From JAYPUA01 sp038133845 (GTDB lineage: Bacteria > SAR324 > NAC60-12): a stretch of 64,000 nucleotides of DNA. Positions 26,243 to 33,822 of this stretch are shown here, in pieces. The notes beneath the pieces are model-generated. The model had not been told where the DNA came from and ran no database searches. It saw only the letters and a program-made list of their open reading frames with translations. The stretch spans positions 1 to 64,000 of the forward strand of contig JAYPUA010000013.1 of assembly GCA_038133845.1 (NCBI GenBank). The letters are read 5' to 3'. The translations under genes and the position numbers were made by a program. Within the stretch, counting starts at the first letter, position 1; each line of letters opens with the position of its first letter.

Positions 26243-27025
26243 TCAGAGCTTCCAGGTTGGATCTTTTTGATCCATCTGGCGCACGAGCGCCGGCCATTCA
26301 GGATGACGCACCTTGGCGCCGGCCTGTGCGGAGCCGCCTTCAAACTGCTCCCGGGTCTTGGCCATCACCGGGGCCGGGATGCGATTGAGCTGCCCGGCAG
26401 CCATCGCGCGTAGCTGCACCTCTGTGTTGCGGATGAATGCCAGGTGCCGCACAAAGGCCCAGGCACAGGAGGCACCTGCGGTAATGAGCCCGTGATTGCG
26501 CAGCACCAAGGTGTGGTTTTCGCTCCCCAGCGCCGCAGTGATCCGGGGGCCTTCGGAGCCGTCGAGGACGATGCCCTCGAAGTCGTGATAGCCCACGCGC
26601 TCAAAGAACTGGCACCCCTCCTGCGTTACCGGAACCACATCCGTGGCCGTGGCACAGAGTGCCTGAGAGTAGGGCTCGTGCGTGTGCAGTACGCAGTGCA
26701 GGTCGGCTCGAGCCTTGTGGATGGTGGAGTGGATCAGGTATCCGGCCCGGTTCACCGGCCAGTCGCTCTCGCTGAGCTGGTTGCCGTCAATGTCGATCCG
26801 GATCAGGTCGGAGGCGCGCAGCTCGTCGTAGCGCACCCCGAACGGGTTGATCAGGAAGTGGTCGGTTCCGGGAATCCGGAGCGTGATGTGGTTATAGACC
26901 ACGCTGGTCCATCTGTAGTGGTCCACCAGCCGGTAGCAGACCGCCAGCTCCAGCCGGGCATCCCACTCGGCTTCGCTCATTCCGGCAGGCGGATCAGGTT
27001 GGTCGACTTCAAAGGTGCGCTCCAT
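26243..27025 (-). CDS. Class II aldolase/adducin family protein
   Basis: Zinc-dependent aldolase or epimerase fold, 260 residues. Metal ligands His114 and His116 lie in LHTHEPYS and the third in LRNHGLITAG. The early YNHITLRIPG segment is the family hallmark. It lies 27 nt after the ketopantoate-reductase-like gene and 71 nt before the MetE-like start. Family members range from fuculose-phosphate aldolase to 3-oxo-4-phosphate decarboxylases; the substrate here is unknown. Confidence 0.85.
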   Translation of the reverse strand: MERTFEVDQPDPPAGMSEAEWDARLELAVCYRLVDHYRWTSVVYNHITLRIPGTDHFLINPFGVRYDELRASDLIRIDIDGNQLSESDWPVNRAGYLIHSTIHKARADLHCVLHTHEPYSQALCATATDVVPVTQEGCQFFERVGYHDFEGIVLDGSEGPRITAALGSENHTLVLRNHGLITAGASCAWAFVRHLAFIRNTEVQLRAMAAGQLNRIPAPVMAKTREQFEGGSAQAGAKVRHPEWPALVRQMDQKDPTWKL

Positions 27026-27052
27026 GAGGCCTCGTCGGGAGAAGAAATGTTG

Positions 27053-27997
27053 TCAGTGCGGGGTTTCCGTGACCCAGAATGCCGGAGCCCGCTCGCGCAG
27101 GCGGATCATCCGGGTCAGCAGGGTGCTCAGCGGGACAGGAACGTCATGACGCTCCGCCATGCGGATCAGGAATCCGTTCAGTGCCTCGATCTCGGTGAGG
27201 CGCTCGGCCAGCAGGTCCTGAAGCATTGAAGGCCGGTGGTACGTGTGCCGGCTGCAGGCGTAGTCGATCAGCTCATGAACCTGGGCCGCCTCTACCGAAA
27301 TTCCGGCCACCCGGGCGACCTGGAGGGCTTCATCGGCGATCTCGTGGGCCAGCGCCTTCCCATCCGAAAAGTGCTCCAGCATCCCGGGTGAACCTTGTGT
27401 CAGACCGCAGAGGGCGTTCATGGCAATGTTGAAGCAGGCCTTCTGCCAGATGAACTTGCCGACCTCCGGGGTGACGGTGGTCTTCAGTCCGGCCTCGGTC
27501 AGGTCCTGGCCCACCTGCTCCACCAGAGGCTCGGCCTTTCCGCTGGCCGCGTACATCCAGGTCTCTGCCGATCCGGAGGAGGCTACGGCACCAGGGCCGA
27601 GGTATTCCGCCGGCACCAGCGAGACGCCTTCCACGGTGCGCTCCAACCCGGCATAATGGGCGACCTTTTCGCCGTTGCCCAGACCGTTTTGCAAGGTGAC
27701 CATCCACGCGCCCTGCAGTGCCGGAGGAAGCTGCTGCAGCGCCGGTTCAAGCTGATGGGTTTTGGTGAACAGCAGCACCACCTCGGCCTCGTGCGCCTGC
27801 TCGACCTGCTCGGCGTTGAGCGGAACCACCGCCTCTTGCCCGTCAAAGCGACAGCGCAGTCCGCCCTGACGTCGGATGGCTTCCGGATGCTCTGGGGAGC
27901 GGGTGAGCAGCTCCACCGAGTGCCCACGCATCGCGAGTTTTGCGCCAAAGACAGAGCCCATGGCTCCTGCACCAAGGATGCTGTAACGTCGGGTCAT
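27053..27997 (-). CDS. 2-dehydropantoate 2-reductase (PanE/ApbA) family protein
   Basis: NADPH-binding reductase. The Rossmann motif is SILGAGAMGSVFGAKLA near the N-terminus; the helix with the conserved Lys is in FIWQKACFNIAMNAL. The C-terminal ketopantoate reductase domain completes 314 residues. Being first in a catabolic operon, it probably reduces a 2-keto acid other than ketopantoate, since no pantothenate gene is nearby. That reassignment is inference. Confidence 0.83.
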   Translation of the reverse strand: MTRRYSILGAGAMGSVFGAKLAMRGHSVELLTRSPEHPEAIRRQGGLRCRFDGQEAVVPLNAEQVEQAHEAEVVLLFTKTHQLEPALQQLPPALQGAWMVTLQNGLGNGEKVAHYAGLERTVEGVSLVPAEYLGPGAVASSGSAETWMYAASGKAEPLVEQVGQDLTEAGLKTTVTPEVGKFIWQKACFNIAMNALCGLTQGSPGMLEHFSDGKALAHEIADEALQVARVAGISVEAAQVHELIDYACSRHTYHRPSMLQDLLAERLTEIEALNGFLIRMAERHDVPVPLSTLLTRMIRLRERAPAFWVTETPH

Positions 27998-28186
27998 GGG
28001 GGCATCCGGAGAGAAGTCGAGGGAGCCAGAGCGTGATTGCCGGGAAGCTCACCAGCAGCGCCACTCGGAGGATCTCTGCGCCACAGAACGGCATCGCCCC
28101 CTTGAAGGTGTTCCCGACCCGTCCGGAGGAAATCCGGCCAGGCGGGTGTTGTCCCGCAGAGAGCATACGACAGAGGAAGAATGCCT

Positions 28187-28207
28187 ACACTTGTACAAGT
28201 GTACAAA
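28187..28207. promoter_or_regulatory. Probable operator: two overlapping palindromes
   Basis: TACACTTGTACAAGTGTA (28187-28204) is a perfect 18-bp palindrome. TTGTACA-AG-TGTACAA (28192-28207) is a second inverted repeat sharing most of the bases. The core CTTGTACAAG resembles operators of GntR/FCD regulators (TTGT-ACAA type). Its place between divergent catabolic operons fits a shared operator. Confidence 0.65.
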
Positions 28208-28240
28208 GAGAGATGGTATGGGGATTCCTTTAAATGTCAA

Positions 28241-28258
28241 GCCTGCCTCGGCAGGCTG
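28241..28258. repeat. Perfect inverted repeat
   Basis: AGCCTGCCTCGGCAGGCT is a perfect inverted repeat with an 8-bp arm. It could form a hairpin in the leader of the plus-strand operon or be a member of a dispersed repeat family; similar CCTGCC/GGCAGG hairpins occur near 8530 and 62512. Confidence 0.6.
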
Positions 28259-28311
28259 CAAAGGCGTCCAAGCCGGAGTCCTGGGCTTTTTCGCATGGGC
28301 GCCATTTCCGA

Positions 28312-28340
28312 CTTTCCTCGTGAGTCATACTTGCGATAAT
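28312..28340 (+). promoter_or_regulatory. Extended -10 promoter for the acyl-CoA dehydrogenase operon
   Basis: GATAAT (28335-28340) is preceded by TGC (28332-28334), an extended -10. A weak -35-like CTTTCC lies 17 bp upstream. Transcription would start about 40 bp before the gene. Confidence 0.4.
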
Positions 28341-28388
28341 TTGTGCCAGCTCAACCCAGTCCCCCAACCTTCATGACCGAGTGAATCG

Positions 28389-29537
28389 ATGCCTCCATAC
28401 ACGTCACCCTGGGAAAACGAAGAGCTTCGCCTGCTCCGTGAGAGCACCCGGAAGTTTCTGGAGAAAGAGTTTGTACCTCACCTCAACCGCTGGCTGCAAC
28501 AGGGCATGCTGGACCGTGAGGCCTGGAGCCAGGCCGGAGAGATGGGCTTGCTGCTGCCCAGCATTCCGGAAGAGTATGGCGGCGCAGGCGGCACCTTTGC
28601 TCACGAGGCTGTGGTGATTGAAGAGGTGGAGAAGTCCGGAATTGGAGGAAATTTGGGCTACCCGGTCCACAGCACCATCTGTCCGCACTACCTGCTGCAC
28701 TACGGGACAGAGGAGCAAAAGCAGCGCTGGCTACCGAAGATGGCTACCGGAGAGATGATCGGGGCGATCGCCATGAGTGAGCCTGGAACAGGATCTGACC
28801 TGCAGAGCATCCAGACCCGTGCGGTCCGGGACGGTTCGCACTACGTGATCAACGGGGCCAAGACCTTCATCACCAACGGGCAGCACGCAGACCTGATCCT
28901 CCTCTGTGTCAAGACCGGAGAGGGCAAGGGGTCGCGGAACATCTCCATCGTGGTGGTGGAGGCGGAGAACACCCCCGGGTTTCAGCGTGGACGCAAGCTG
29001 GACAAGATCGGGATGAAGGCTGCAGACACCTCGGAGCTGTTTTTCTCGGATGCCCGGGTTCCAGTGGAGAACCTGCTGGGCGAAGAAGGCCGCGGTTTTT
29101 ATTACCTGATGCAGCAGCTGCCACAAGAGCGGCTGGCGCTGGCCGTGGCTGCGGTGGCGGCCATCGAGCATGCGGTGGAGATCACGGTCGACTACACGCG
29201 CAACCGGGAGGCCTTTGGCCAGCGCCTGCTTGATTTTCAGAACACCCGCTTCACGCTGGCAGAGTGCAAGACCGAGGCGCACATCGCCCGGGTGTTTGTC
29301 GACTCGTGCATCGAGCGCATCATCCGGGGAGAGTTGGACAACGAGACCGCGTCGATGGCCAAGTGGTGGTGCACCCAGAAGCAGTGCGAGATCGTGGACA
29401 CCTGCCTGCAACTGCATGGCGGCTACGGCTACATGAGCGAGTACGAGATTGCCCGCATGTTCACCGATGCCCGGGTCCAGAAGATCTACGGGGGCAGCAA
29501 CGAGATCATGAAAGAGCTGATTGGACGAAGCCTGTGA
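28389..29537 (+). CDS. Acyl-CoA dehydrogenase
   Basis: FAD enzyme that introduces a 2,3-double bond into an acyl-CoA. N-terminal helical domain, middle beta domain with AIAMSEPGTGSDLQSI and ITNGQHADLILL, and C-terminal helical domain ending in ARVQKIYGGSNEIMKELIGR, whose Glu (in NEIMKE) is in the position of the catalytic base. Length 382 is standard. It begins the plus-strand operon and its stop overlaps the GTG of the asparaginase gene (GTGA). The chain length or branching of the substrate cannot be read. Confidence 0.92.
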   Translation: MPPYTSPWENEELRLLRESTRKFLEKEFVPHLNRWLQQGMLDREAWSQAGEMGLLLPSIPEEYGGAGGTFAHEAVVIEEVEKSGIGGNLGYPVHSTICPHYLLHYGTEEQKQRWLPKMATGEMIGAIAMSEPGTGSDLQSIQTRAVRDGSHYVINGAKTFITNGQHADLILLCVKTGEGKGSRNISIVVVEAENTPGFQRGRKLDKIGMKAADTSELFFSDARVPVENLLGEEGRGFYYLMQQLPQERLALAVAAVAAIEHAVEITVDYTRNREAFGQRLLDFQNTRFTLAECKTEAHIARVFVDSCIERIIRGELDNETASMAKWWCTQKQCEIVDTCLQLHGGYGYMSEYEIARMFTDARVQKIYGGSNEIMKELIGRSL

Positions 29538-30586
29538 AACTTCCTCCTCAAGCCAACACGGCTTCCTCGCTCCTGAAGTCCCACTCCTTCCGGGAACCGC
29601 TGCACATCGAAGTCCTCCGGGGGGCGACTCAAGAGAGCCTGCACCTGGTGCATGCCGCGGTTGTTGACCCGGCAGGACGGGTGGAGAATCATTGGGGAAA
29701 CATCGACTTCCTCACCTTCCCACGCTCTGCAGTCAAGCCGCTGCAAGCGGTGCCGCTCCTGCTCTCCGGGGCCGCAGACCGCTTTGAGCTGAGCAATGTG
29801 GAGTTGGCCCTGGCCTGCGCCTCTCATGGCGCAGAGGCAGCACACCTCAAGGCCGTCAGCGCCTGGCTGGAGCGCCTGGGCTATGATCCGGAAAACCTGG
29901 AGTGCGGCACTCATTGGCCGAGTCATGAAGATTCGGCCCATGCCCTTGCTCACTCAGGAGGAACGCCCTCGGCCCTGCACAACAACTGCTCCGGGAAACA
30001 CACCGGCTTCCTGACGCTGGCCCGACAACTCAACGTGGACCCTCAGGGCTACGTTCATCCGGAGCATCCGGTTCAGCAGGAAATCCGCAAGTCACTGGAG
30101 TTCTTCATGGGCATCGAGTTGACCCATGCTCCGATGGGCATCGACGGCTGCTCCATTCCCACCTGGGCCGTCCCGCTGAAGTTCCTGGCCCGCGGCTTTG
30201 CCCGCTTCGCCGGAGCTCCCGGACTTCCTGCAGAGTATCAGAGCGCCTGCCAGCGTCTGCGTTCTGCGATGCTTGCTGAACCATTCTACGTGGCTGGTAC
30301 CGGACGTCACTGCACACGGGTGATGCAGGCTTTTGGCGAGCAGGTCGTTTGCAAGATTGGAGCGGAAGGTGTCTATGCCGCTTCGATTCCAAAGCTCGGG
30401 CTCGGGGTTGCGCTCAAGGCGCAGGATGGTTCTTTTCGCGCTGCAGAGGTCGCTTTGAGCTACATCCTGACCCAACTCGAACTGGCCCCGACGGATGCGA
30501 ACTTTACTGTAGAACAGCCCCTTTTCAACCGGAACCAGATCCAGGTGGGAGAGGTCCGTCTTGCTCGAGCAGCGCATGGCCAGTAA
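29534..30586 (+). CDS. Asparaginase II family protein
   Basis: The product (350 residues) matches the asparaginase II family (PF06089 type, distinct from AnsA/AnsB): the segments CASHGAEAAHLKAV, LHNNCSGKHTGFL and MGIDGCSIPTWAVPL are characteristic. The start is a GTG overlapping the acyl-CoA dehydrogenase stop by 4 nt; the longer frame upstream is a shadow. The expected reaction is asparagine to aspartate and ammonia, though specificity in this family is poorly known. The following MFS gene overlaps its end by 26 nt. Confidence 0.8.
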   Translation: MKLPPQANTASSLLKSHSFREPLHIEVLRGATQESLHLVHAAVVDPAGRVENHWGNIDFLTFPRSAVKPLQAVPLLLSGAADRFELSNVELALACASHGAEAAHLKAVSAWLERLGYDPENLECGTHWPSHEDSAHALAHSGGTPSALHNNCSGKHTGFLTLARQLNVDPQGYVHPEHPVQQEIRKSLEFFMGIELTHAPMGIDGCSIPTWAVPLKFLARGFARFAGAPGLPAEYQSACQRLRSAMLAEPFYVAGTGRHCTRVMQAFGEQVVCKIGAEGVYAASIPKLGLGVALKAQDGSFRAAEVALSYILTQLELAPTDANFTVEQPLFNRNQIQVGEVRLARAAHGQ

Positions 30587-31835
30587 CTCCTCCGATCGAC
30601 TGTTCACGCCGGTACTGCTCTCCGGGTGCCTCATCCTACTCTCCGGTTTTGCGATCCGGGCCAGCTTCGGACTCTTTCAAATCCCGATTGCCTCTGATTT
30701 CAACTGGCCGCGTTCCGAGTTCTCGCTGGCGATTGCGATCCAAAACCTGGCGTGGGGATTTGGACAGCCGCTGTTTGGTGCGCTGGCAGAAAAGTTTGGA
30801 GACCGCAGAGCGGTCATTCTCGGGTCGGTGCTCTATGCTTTGGGGCTGGTGCTGAGCGGTTTTGCAGAAACTCCCGGAGCCCATCAGTTCCTGGAGATCC
30901 TGGTGGGCTTCGGGGTTGCTGGAACCGGCTTCGGAGTCATCCTGGCTGTGGTCGGACGCGCCGCCTCTGACGAAAAGCGCTCCCTGGCCCTGGGGATCGC
31001 CACGGCAGCCGGATCAGCCGGACAGATCATCGGACCTCCACTGGCAGATGGGCTGTTGAGCTTTCTGCACTGGTCCGAGGTGTTCTTTGTCTTTGCCGCC
31101 TGGATTCTGCTGGCGCTCCTGGCGCTGCCTTTTTTCAGCTCAGGAACGCTGGCCACTCGCAAGGAGCTGGAGGAGAGCATGGGCGAGGTGCTCAAGAAGG
31201 CCTTCCGGGACCCCTCCTATACCATGATCTTTCTGGGCTTTTTCTCCTGCGGATTTCAGCTGGCCTTCATCACGGCACACTTCCCGGCCTTCATCACGGA
31301 GATGTGCAGCACGATCCCGCAGAACAGCATCCTCCGGAGTATGGGAGTGAGTTCGACTTCGGCCCTGGGTGCGTTTTCGATCGCGATCATTGGAGCAGCG
31401 AACCTGGTCGGAACCATCACCGCCGGAGCCCTGGGGAAGAGCTACTCCAAGAAGTGGCTGCTCTCGCTCATCTACACCGGGAGGACCATCGCCGCTGCGC
31501 TCTTCATCATGTTCCCGATCACTCCGGACACTGTGGTGCTGTTTTCAGTCACCATGGGCGCGCTCTGGCTGGCCACGGTGCCGCTGACCTCAGGACTGGT
31601 GGCTCACATCTATGGCCTCAAGTACATGGGGACGCTGTACGGGATCGTCTTCCTCTCCCATCAGCTGGGAGGCTTCCTGGGGGTCTGGCTGGGGGGACTG
31701 TTTTACGACCGGTACGGCTCCTACGACCTCGTGTGGTGGGTTGGCGTTGGGGTGGGAGCCTTCTCGGCGATCATCCACCTCCCGGTACGCGAAGAGCCGC
31801 TGGGCGGGAAGGCCCCGAGCGCTTCTGCTGCCTGA
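30561..31835 (+). CDS. MFS transporter
   Basis: Twelve predicted membrane helices over 424 residues, with the MFS motif A-like loop (GALAEKFGDRRAVILG) between helices 2 and 3. The early region ASFGLFQIPIASDFNWPRSEFS resembles monocarboxylate/OFA-like members. Two starts are possible: a TTG at 30561 preceded by GGGAGAGG, or an ATG at 30576. The TTG has the better ribosome site and is used here. Coupling with asparaginase and an acyl-CoA dehydrogenase suggests uptake of an organic acid or amide. Confidence 0.83.
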   Translation: MLEQRMASNSSDRLFTPVLLSGCLILLSGFAIRASFGLFQIPIASDFNWPRSEFSLAIAIQNLAWGFGQPLFGALAEKFGDRRAVILGSVLYALGLVLSGFAETPGAHQFLEILVGFGVAGTGFGVILAVVGRAASDEKRSLALGIATAAGSAGQIIGPPLADGLLSFLHWSEVFFVFAAWILLALLALPFFSSGTLATRKELEESMGEVLKKAFRDPSYTMIFLGFFSCGFQLAFITAHFPAFITEMCSTIPQNSILRSMGVSSTSALGAFSIAIIGAANLVGTITAGALGKSYSKKWLLSLIYTGRTIAAALFIMFPITPDTVVLFSVTMGALWLATVPLTSGLVAHIYGLKYMGTLYGIVFLSHQLGGFLGVWLGGLFYDRYGSYDLVWWVGVGVGAFSAIIHLPVREEPLGGKAPSASAA

Positions 31836-31856
31836 ACGCCGATTCCGCTGAAGCCG

Positions 31857-32294
31857 ATGCCTTCCCTGCCTGACACGCTGAGAGGCCGCTTCCGGGAAGA
31901 GTTCTCCCAGGCGGTCCTGGAGGACGATGACGAGCTGGTCTTTGCTGCGCTGGAACGTCTGCTCGACTCCGGGATGCCGGTCTTTCGTCGGTACTGGGAG
32001 GAAAGTGAGCCTGAATCCGGAGTGGACTTGGTCTACTTTTGGGAGGAACGCTACTGGTTCAGTTCATTGGAAGTCGAGTTGGCTGGGCCGTACGCCTCTC
32101 TGGAGGAGGCGCTCCAAGCCCATGGTCTGTTGCAATGGAGAGCCGGACTTCGGGAGGTCGACTGTGAGGAGTGGTCGCTTGCGGAAACGCTCGCCCGCCT
32201 TCAGGGCGTCATCCCTCCCGGACATCGAATTGAAGTTGCAGGCGAGTGCTTTGATGCCACGGAGGGCGGGGCCTTGCGCCCTGCCGCGGCGTAG
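31857..32294 (+). CDS. Unknown acidic protein
   Basis: A 145-residue soluble protein, Glu- and Leu-rich, with aromatic clusters (VFRRYWEES, VYFWEERYWFSS). No signal peptide or motif is recognised. It starts 21 nt after the MFS gene, so is probably co-transcribed. It ends 2 nt before the 3' end of eno on the other strand, leaving no room for a terminator between them. Confidence 0.6.
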   Translation: MPSLPDTLRGRFREEFSQAVLEDDDELVFAALERLLDSGMPVFRRYWEESEPESGVDLVYFWEERYWFSSLEVELAGPYASLEEALQAHGLLQWRAGLREVDCEEWSLAETLARLQGVIPPGHRIEVAGECFDATEGGALRPAAA

Positions 32295-32296
32295 GC

Positions 32297-33565
32297 TCAG
32301 CGTCCGAAGCGCGCCGCGCTCTTGAGATCCTGCTCAATCTCCAGCAGACGGTTGTACTTTGCGATCCGCTCGGATCGTGAGGCCGAGCCGGTCTTGATCT
32401 GCCCTCCGGCCATGGCGACGGAGAAGTCGGCCATGAAGGTGTCCTCGGTTTCACCACTTCGGTGCGAGATGATGTAGTTCCACCCGGCCTTTTGGCAGAG
32501 CTGAATCGTCGCGATCGTCTCCGAGACGGTTCCGATCTGATTCAGCTTGATCAGCACCGCGTTGGCCGCCTGCTTCTGAATGCCCTCCTCCACAAAGCGC
32601 GTGTTGGTCACAAAGAGGTCGTCTCCAACAATCTGCACGGAGTCGCCCAAGCGCTCGGTGATCGCCTGAAAGCCTTCCCAGTCGTGCTCATCCATCGGGT
32701 CTTCGATGGAGATGATCGGGTACTTGTCGCACAGGTTCTGGTAGAACTCCAGCATGCCCGCAGAAGAGCGGGTGCCGCCTCCGGACTTTTTGAAGTCGTA
32801 GCTGGTGGTGTTCTGGGAAAAGGAGCTGGCCGCGGCATCCAGCGCGAGAGAGATCTCTTTTCCAGGCTGGAAACCTGCTGCCTCAATGGCCTCCAGGATC
32901 ACCTCGCAGGCCTCCTCGTTGCTCTTCAGGTTTGGGGCAAATCCCCCCTCGTCGCCCACTCCGGTGGCGTAGCCCTTCTTGAGGAGGATCTTCTTGAGCG
33001 CGTGGAAGGTCTCTGCTCCGTAGCGCAGGGCCTCCCGGAAGTTGGGCGCCCCCGAGGGCATCACCATGAACTCCTGCAGGTCGACGCTGTTGTCCGCGTG
33101 CTCTCCGCCGTTGATGATGTTCATCATGGGAACCGGGAGACGCACGCTCCCTACTCCTCCGAGGTATTGATAAAGCGGCAGCCCCACGGACTGGGCGGCC
33201 ACCTTGGCCACAGCCATCGAGACGCCCAGGATGGCGTTTGCTCCAAGCTTGCTCTTGAACTCCGTCCCGTCCAGCTTGAGCATCAGCGCGTCGATTTCAC
33301 CCTGCTCCAGCGGGTTGGCCCCGATCAATTCCGGTGCAATGCGAGTGTTGACGTGTTCCACGGCTTTCAGAACGCCTTTGCCTCCGTAGCGCTGCTTGTC
33401 TCCATCTCGCAGCTCAAGGGCTTCGTTTTCTCCTGTCGAGGCTCCTGAGGGAACGGAGGCCTGAGCGGAGGTTCCATCTTCCAGGCTGACTCTCACACGA
33501 ACGGTGGGGTTGCCTCGAGAATCCAGGATTTCCAGCGCCTGGACGCCAATAATTCGATTCTTCAC
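32297..33565 (-). CDS. eno: Enolase
   Basis: Converts 2-phosphoglycerate to phosphoenolpyruvate; also part of the RNA degradosome in some bacteria. Typical motifs are present: ARQILDSRGNP-like start (ALEILDSRGNPTVRV), SGASTGENEALELRD, PMMNIINGGEHADN, the metal ligands around SIEDPMDEHDW and GDDLFVTN, and LIKLNQIGTVSET with SHRSGETED. Length 422 is standard. Confidence 0.98.
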   Translation of the reverse strand: MKNRIIGVQALEILDSRGNPTVRVRVSLEDGTSAQASVPSGASTGENEALELRDGDKQRYGGKGVLKAVEHVNTRIAPELIGANPLEQGEIDALMLKLDGTEFKSKLGANAILGVSMAVAKVAAQSVGLPLYQYLGGVGSVRLPVPMMNIINGGEHADNSVDLQEFMVMPSGAPNFREALRYGAETFHALKKILLKKGYATGVGDEGGFAPNLKSNEEACEVILEAIEAAGFQPGKEISLALDAAASSFSQNTTSYDFKKSGGGTRSSAGMLEFYQNLCDKYPIISIEDPMDEHDWEGFQAITERLGDSVQIVGDDLFVTNTRFVEEGIQKQAANAVLIKLNQIGTVSETIATIQLCQKAGWNYIISHRSGETEDTFMADFSVAMAGGQIKTGSASRSERIAKYNRLLEIEQDLKSAARFGR

Positions 33566-33616
33566 GCTCTTCTGTCTTTTTTGAAAAGTTGATGATTTTG
33601 GGGATGAAAGCCTTTC

Positions 33617-33644
33617 AGTTTAAGTCATTGCAGAAGGGGGTCAA
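33617..33644 (-). promoter_or_regulatory. Promoter for eno
   Basis: On the minus strand TTGACC (33639-33644) and TAAACT (33617-33622) are 16 bp apart, placing transcription start about 45 nt before the eno ATG. Confidence 0.45.
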
Positions 33645-33728
33645 TTGAAAATTGTGGTGACTTCCCAATTCATCCCCCAAATTGCTCTTGAGTCAGGGGC
33701 TCAGGGTTTTCTGTCAGGAAGACCGGAG

Positions 33729-33777
33729 CGTAGGGATTCATGCAAAAAAAGAGCGTGAGTCTCGTAGGGATTCATGC
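33729..33777. repeat. 15-bp direct repeat upstream of the glutamate-synthase-like gene
   Basis: CGTAGGGATTCATGC occurs at 33729-33743 and again at 33763-33777, a centre-to-centre distance of 34 bp (about three helical turns). It lies 46 bp before the ATG at 33823, a plausible activator or repressor site. Confidence 0.6.
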
Positions 33778-33822
33778 TATTTCTTTTGCGTTTTGTCTCT
33801 CAACCCAACTCGCAGGAACAGC

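Larger units (their letters stand above)
28000..28388. other. Divergent regulatory region between two catabolic operons
   Basis: No gene supported. It contains the overlapping palindromes at 28187-28207, the hairpin at 28241-28258 and the promoter elements at 28312-28340. Short frames on either strand show no family resemblance. Confidence 0.7.

Noticed and set aside
33636..33678. Imperfect hairpin GGGGG/CCCCC with AATTG/CAATT in the eno upstream region
   Set aside because: Stem is interrupted by mismatches and overlaps the promoter; too weak to list as a feature.
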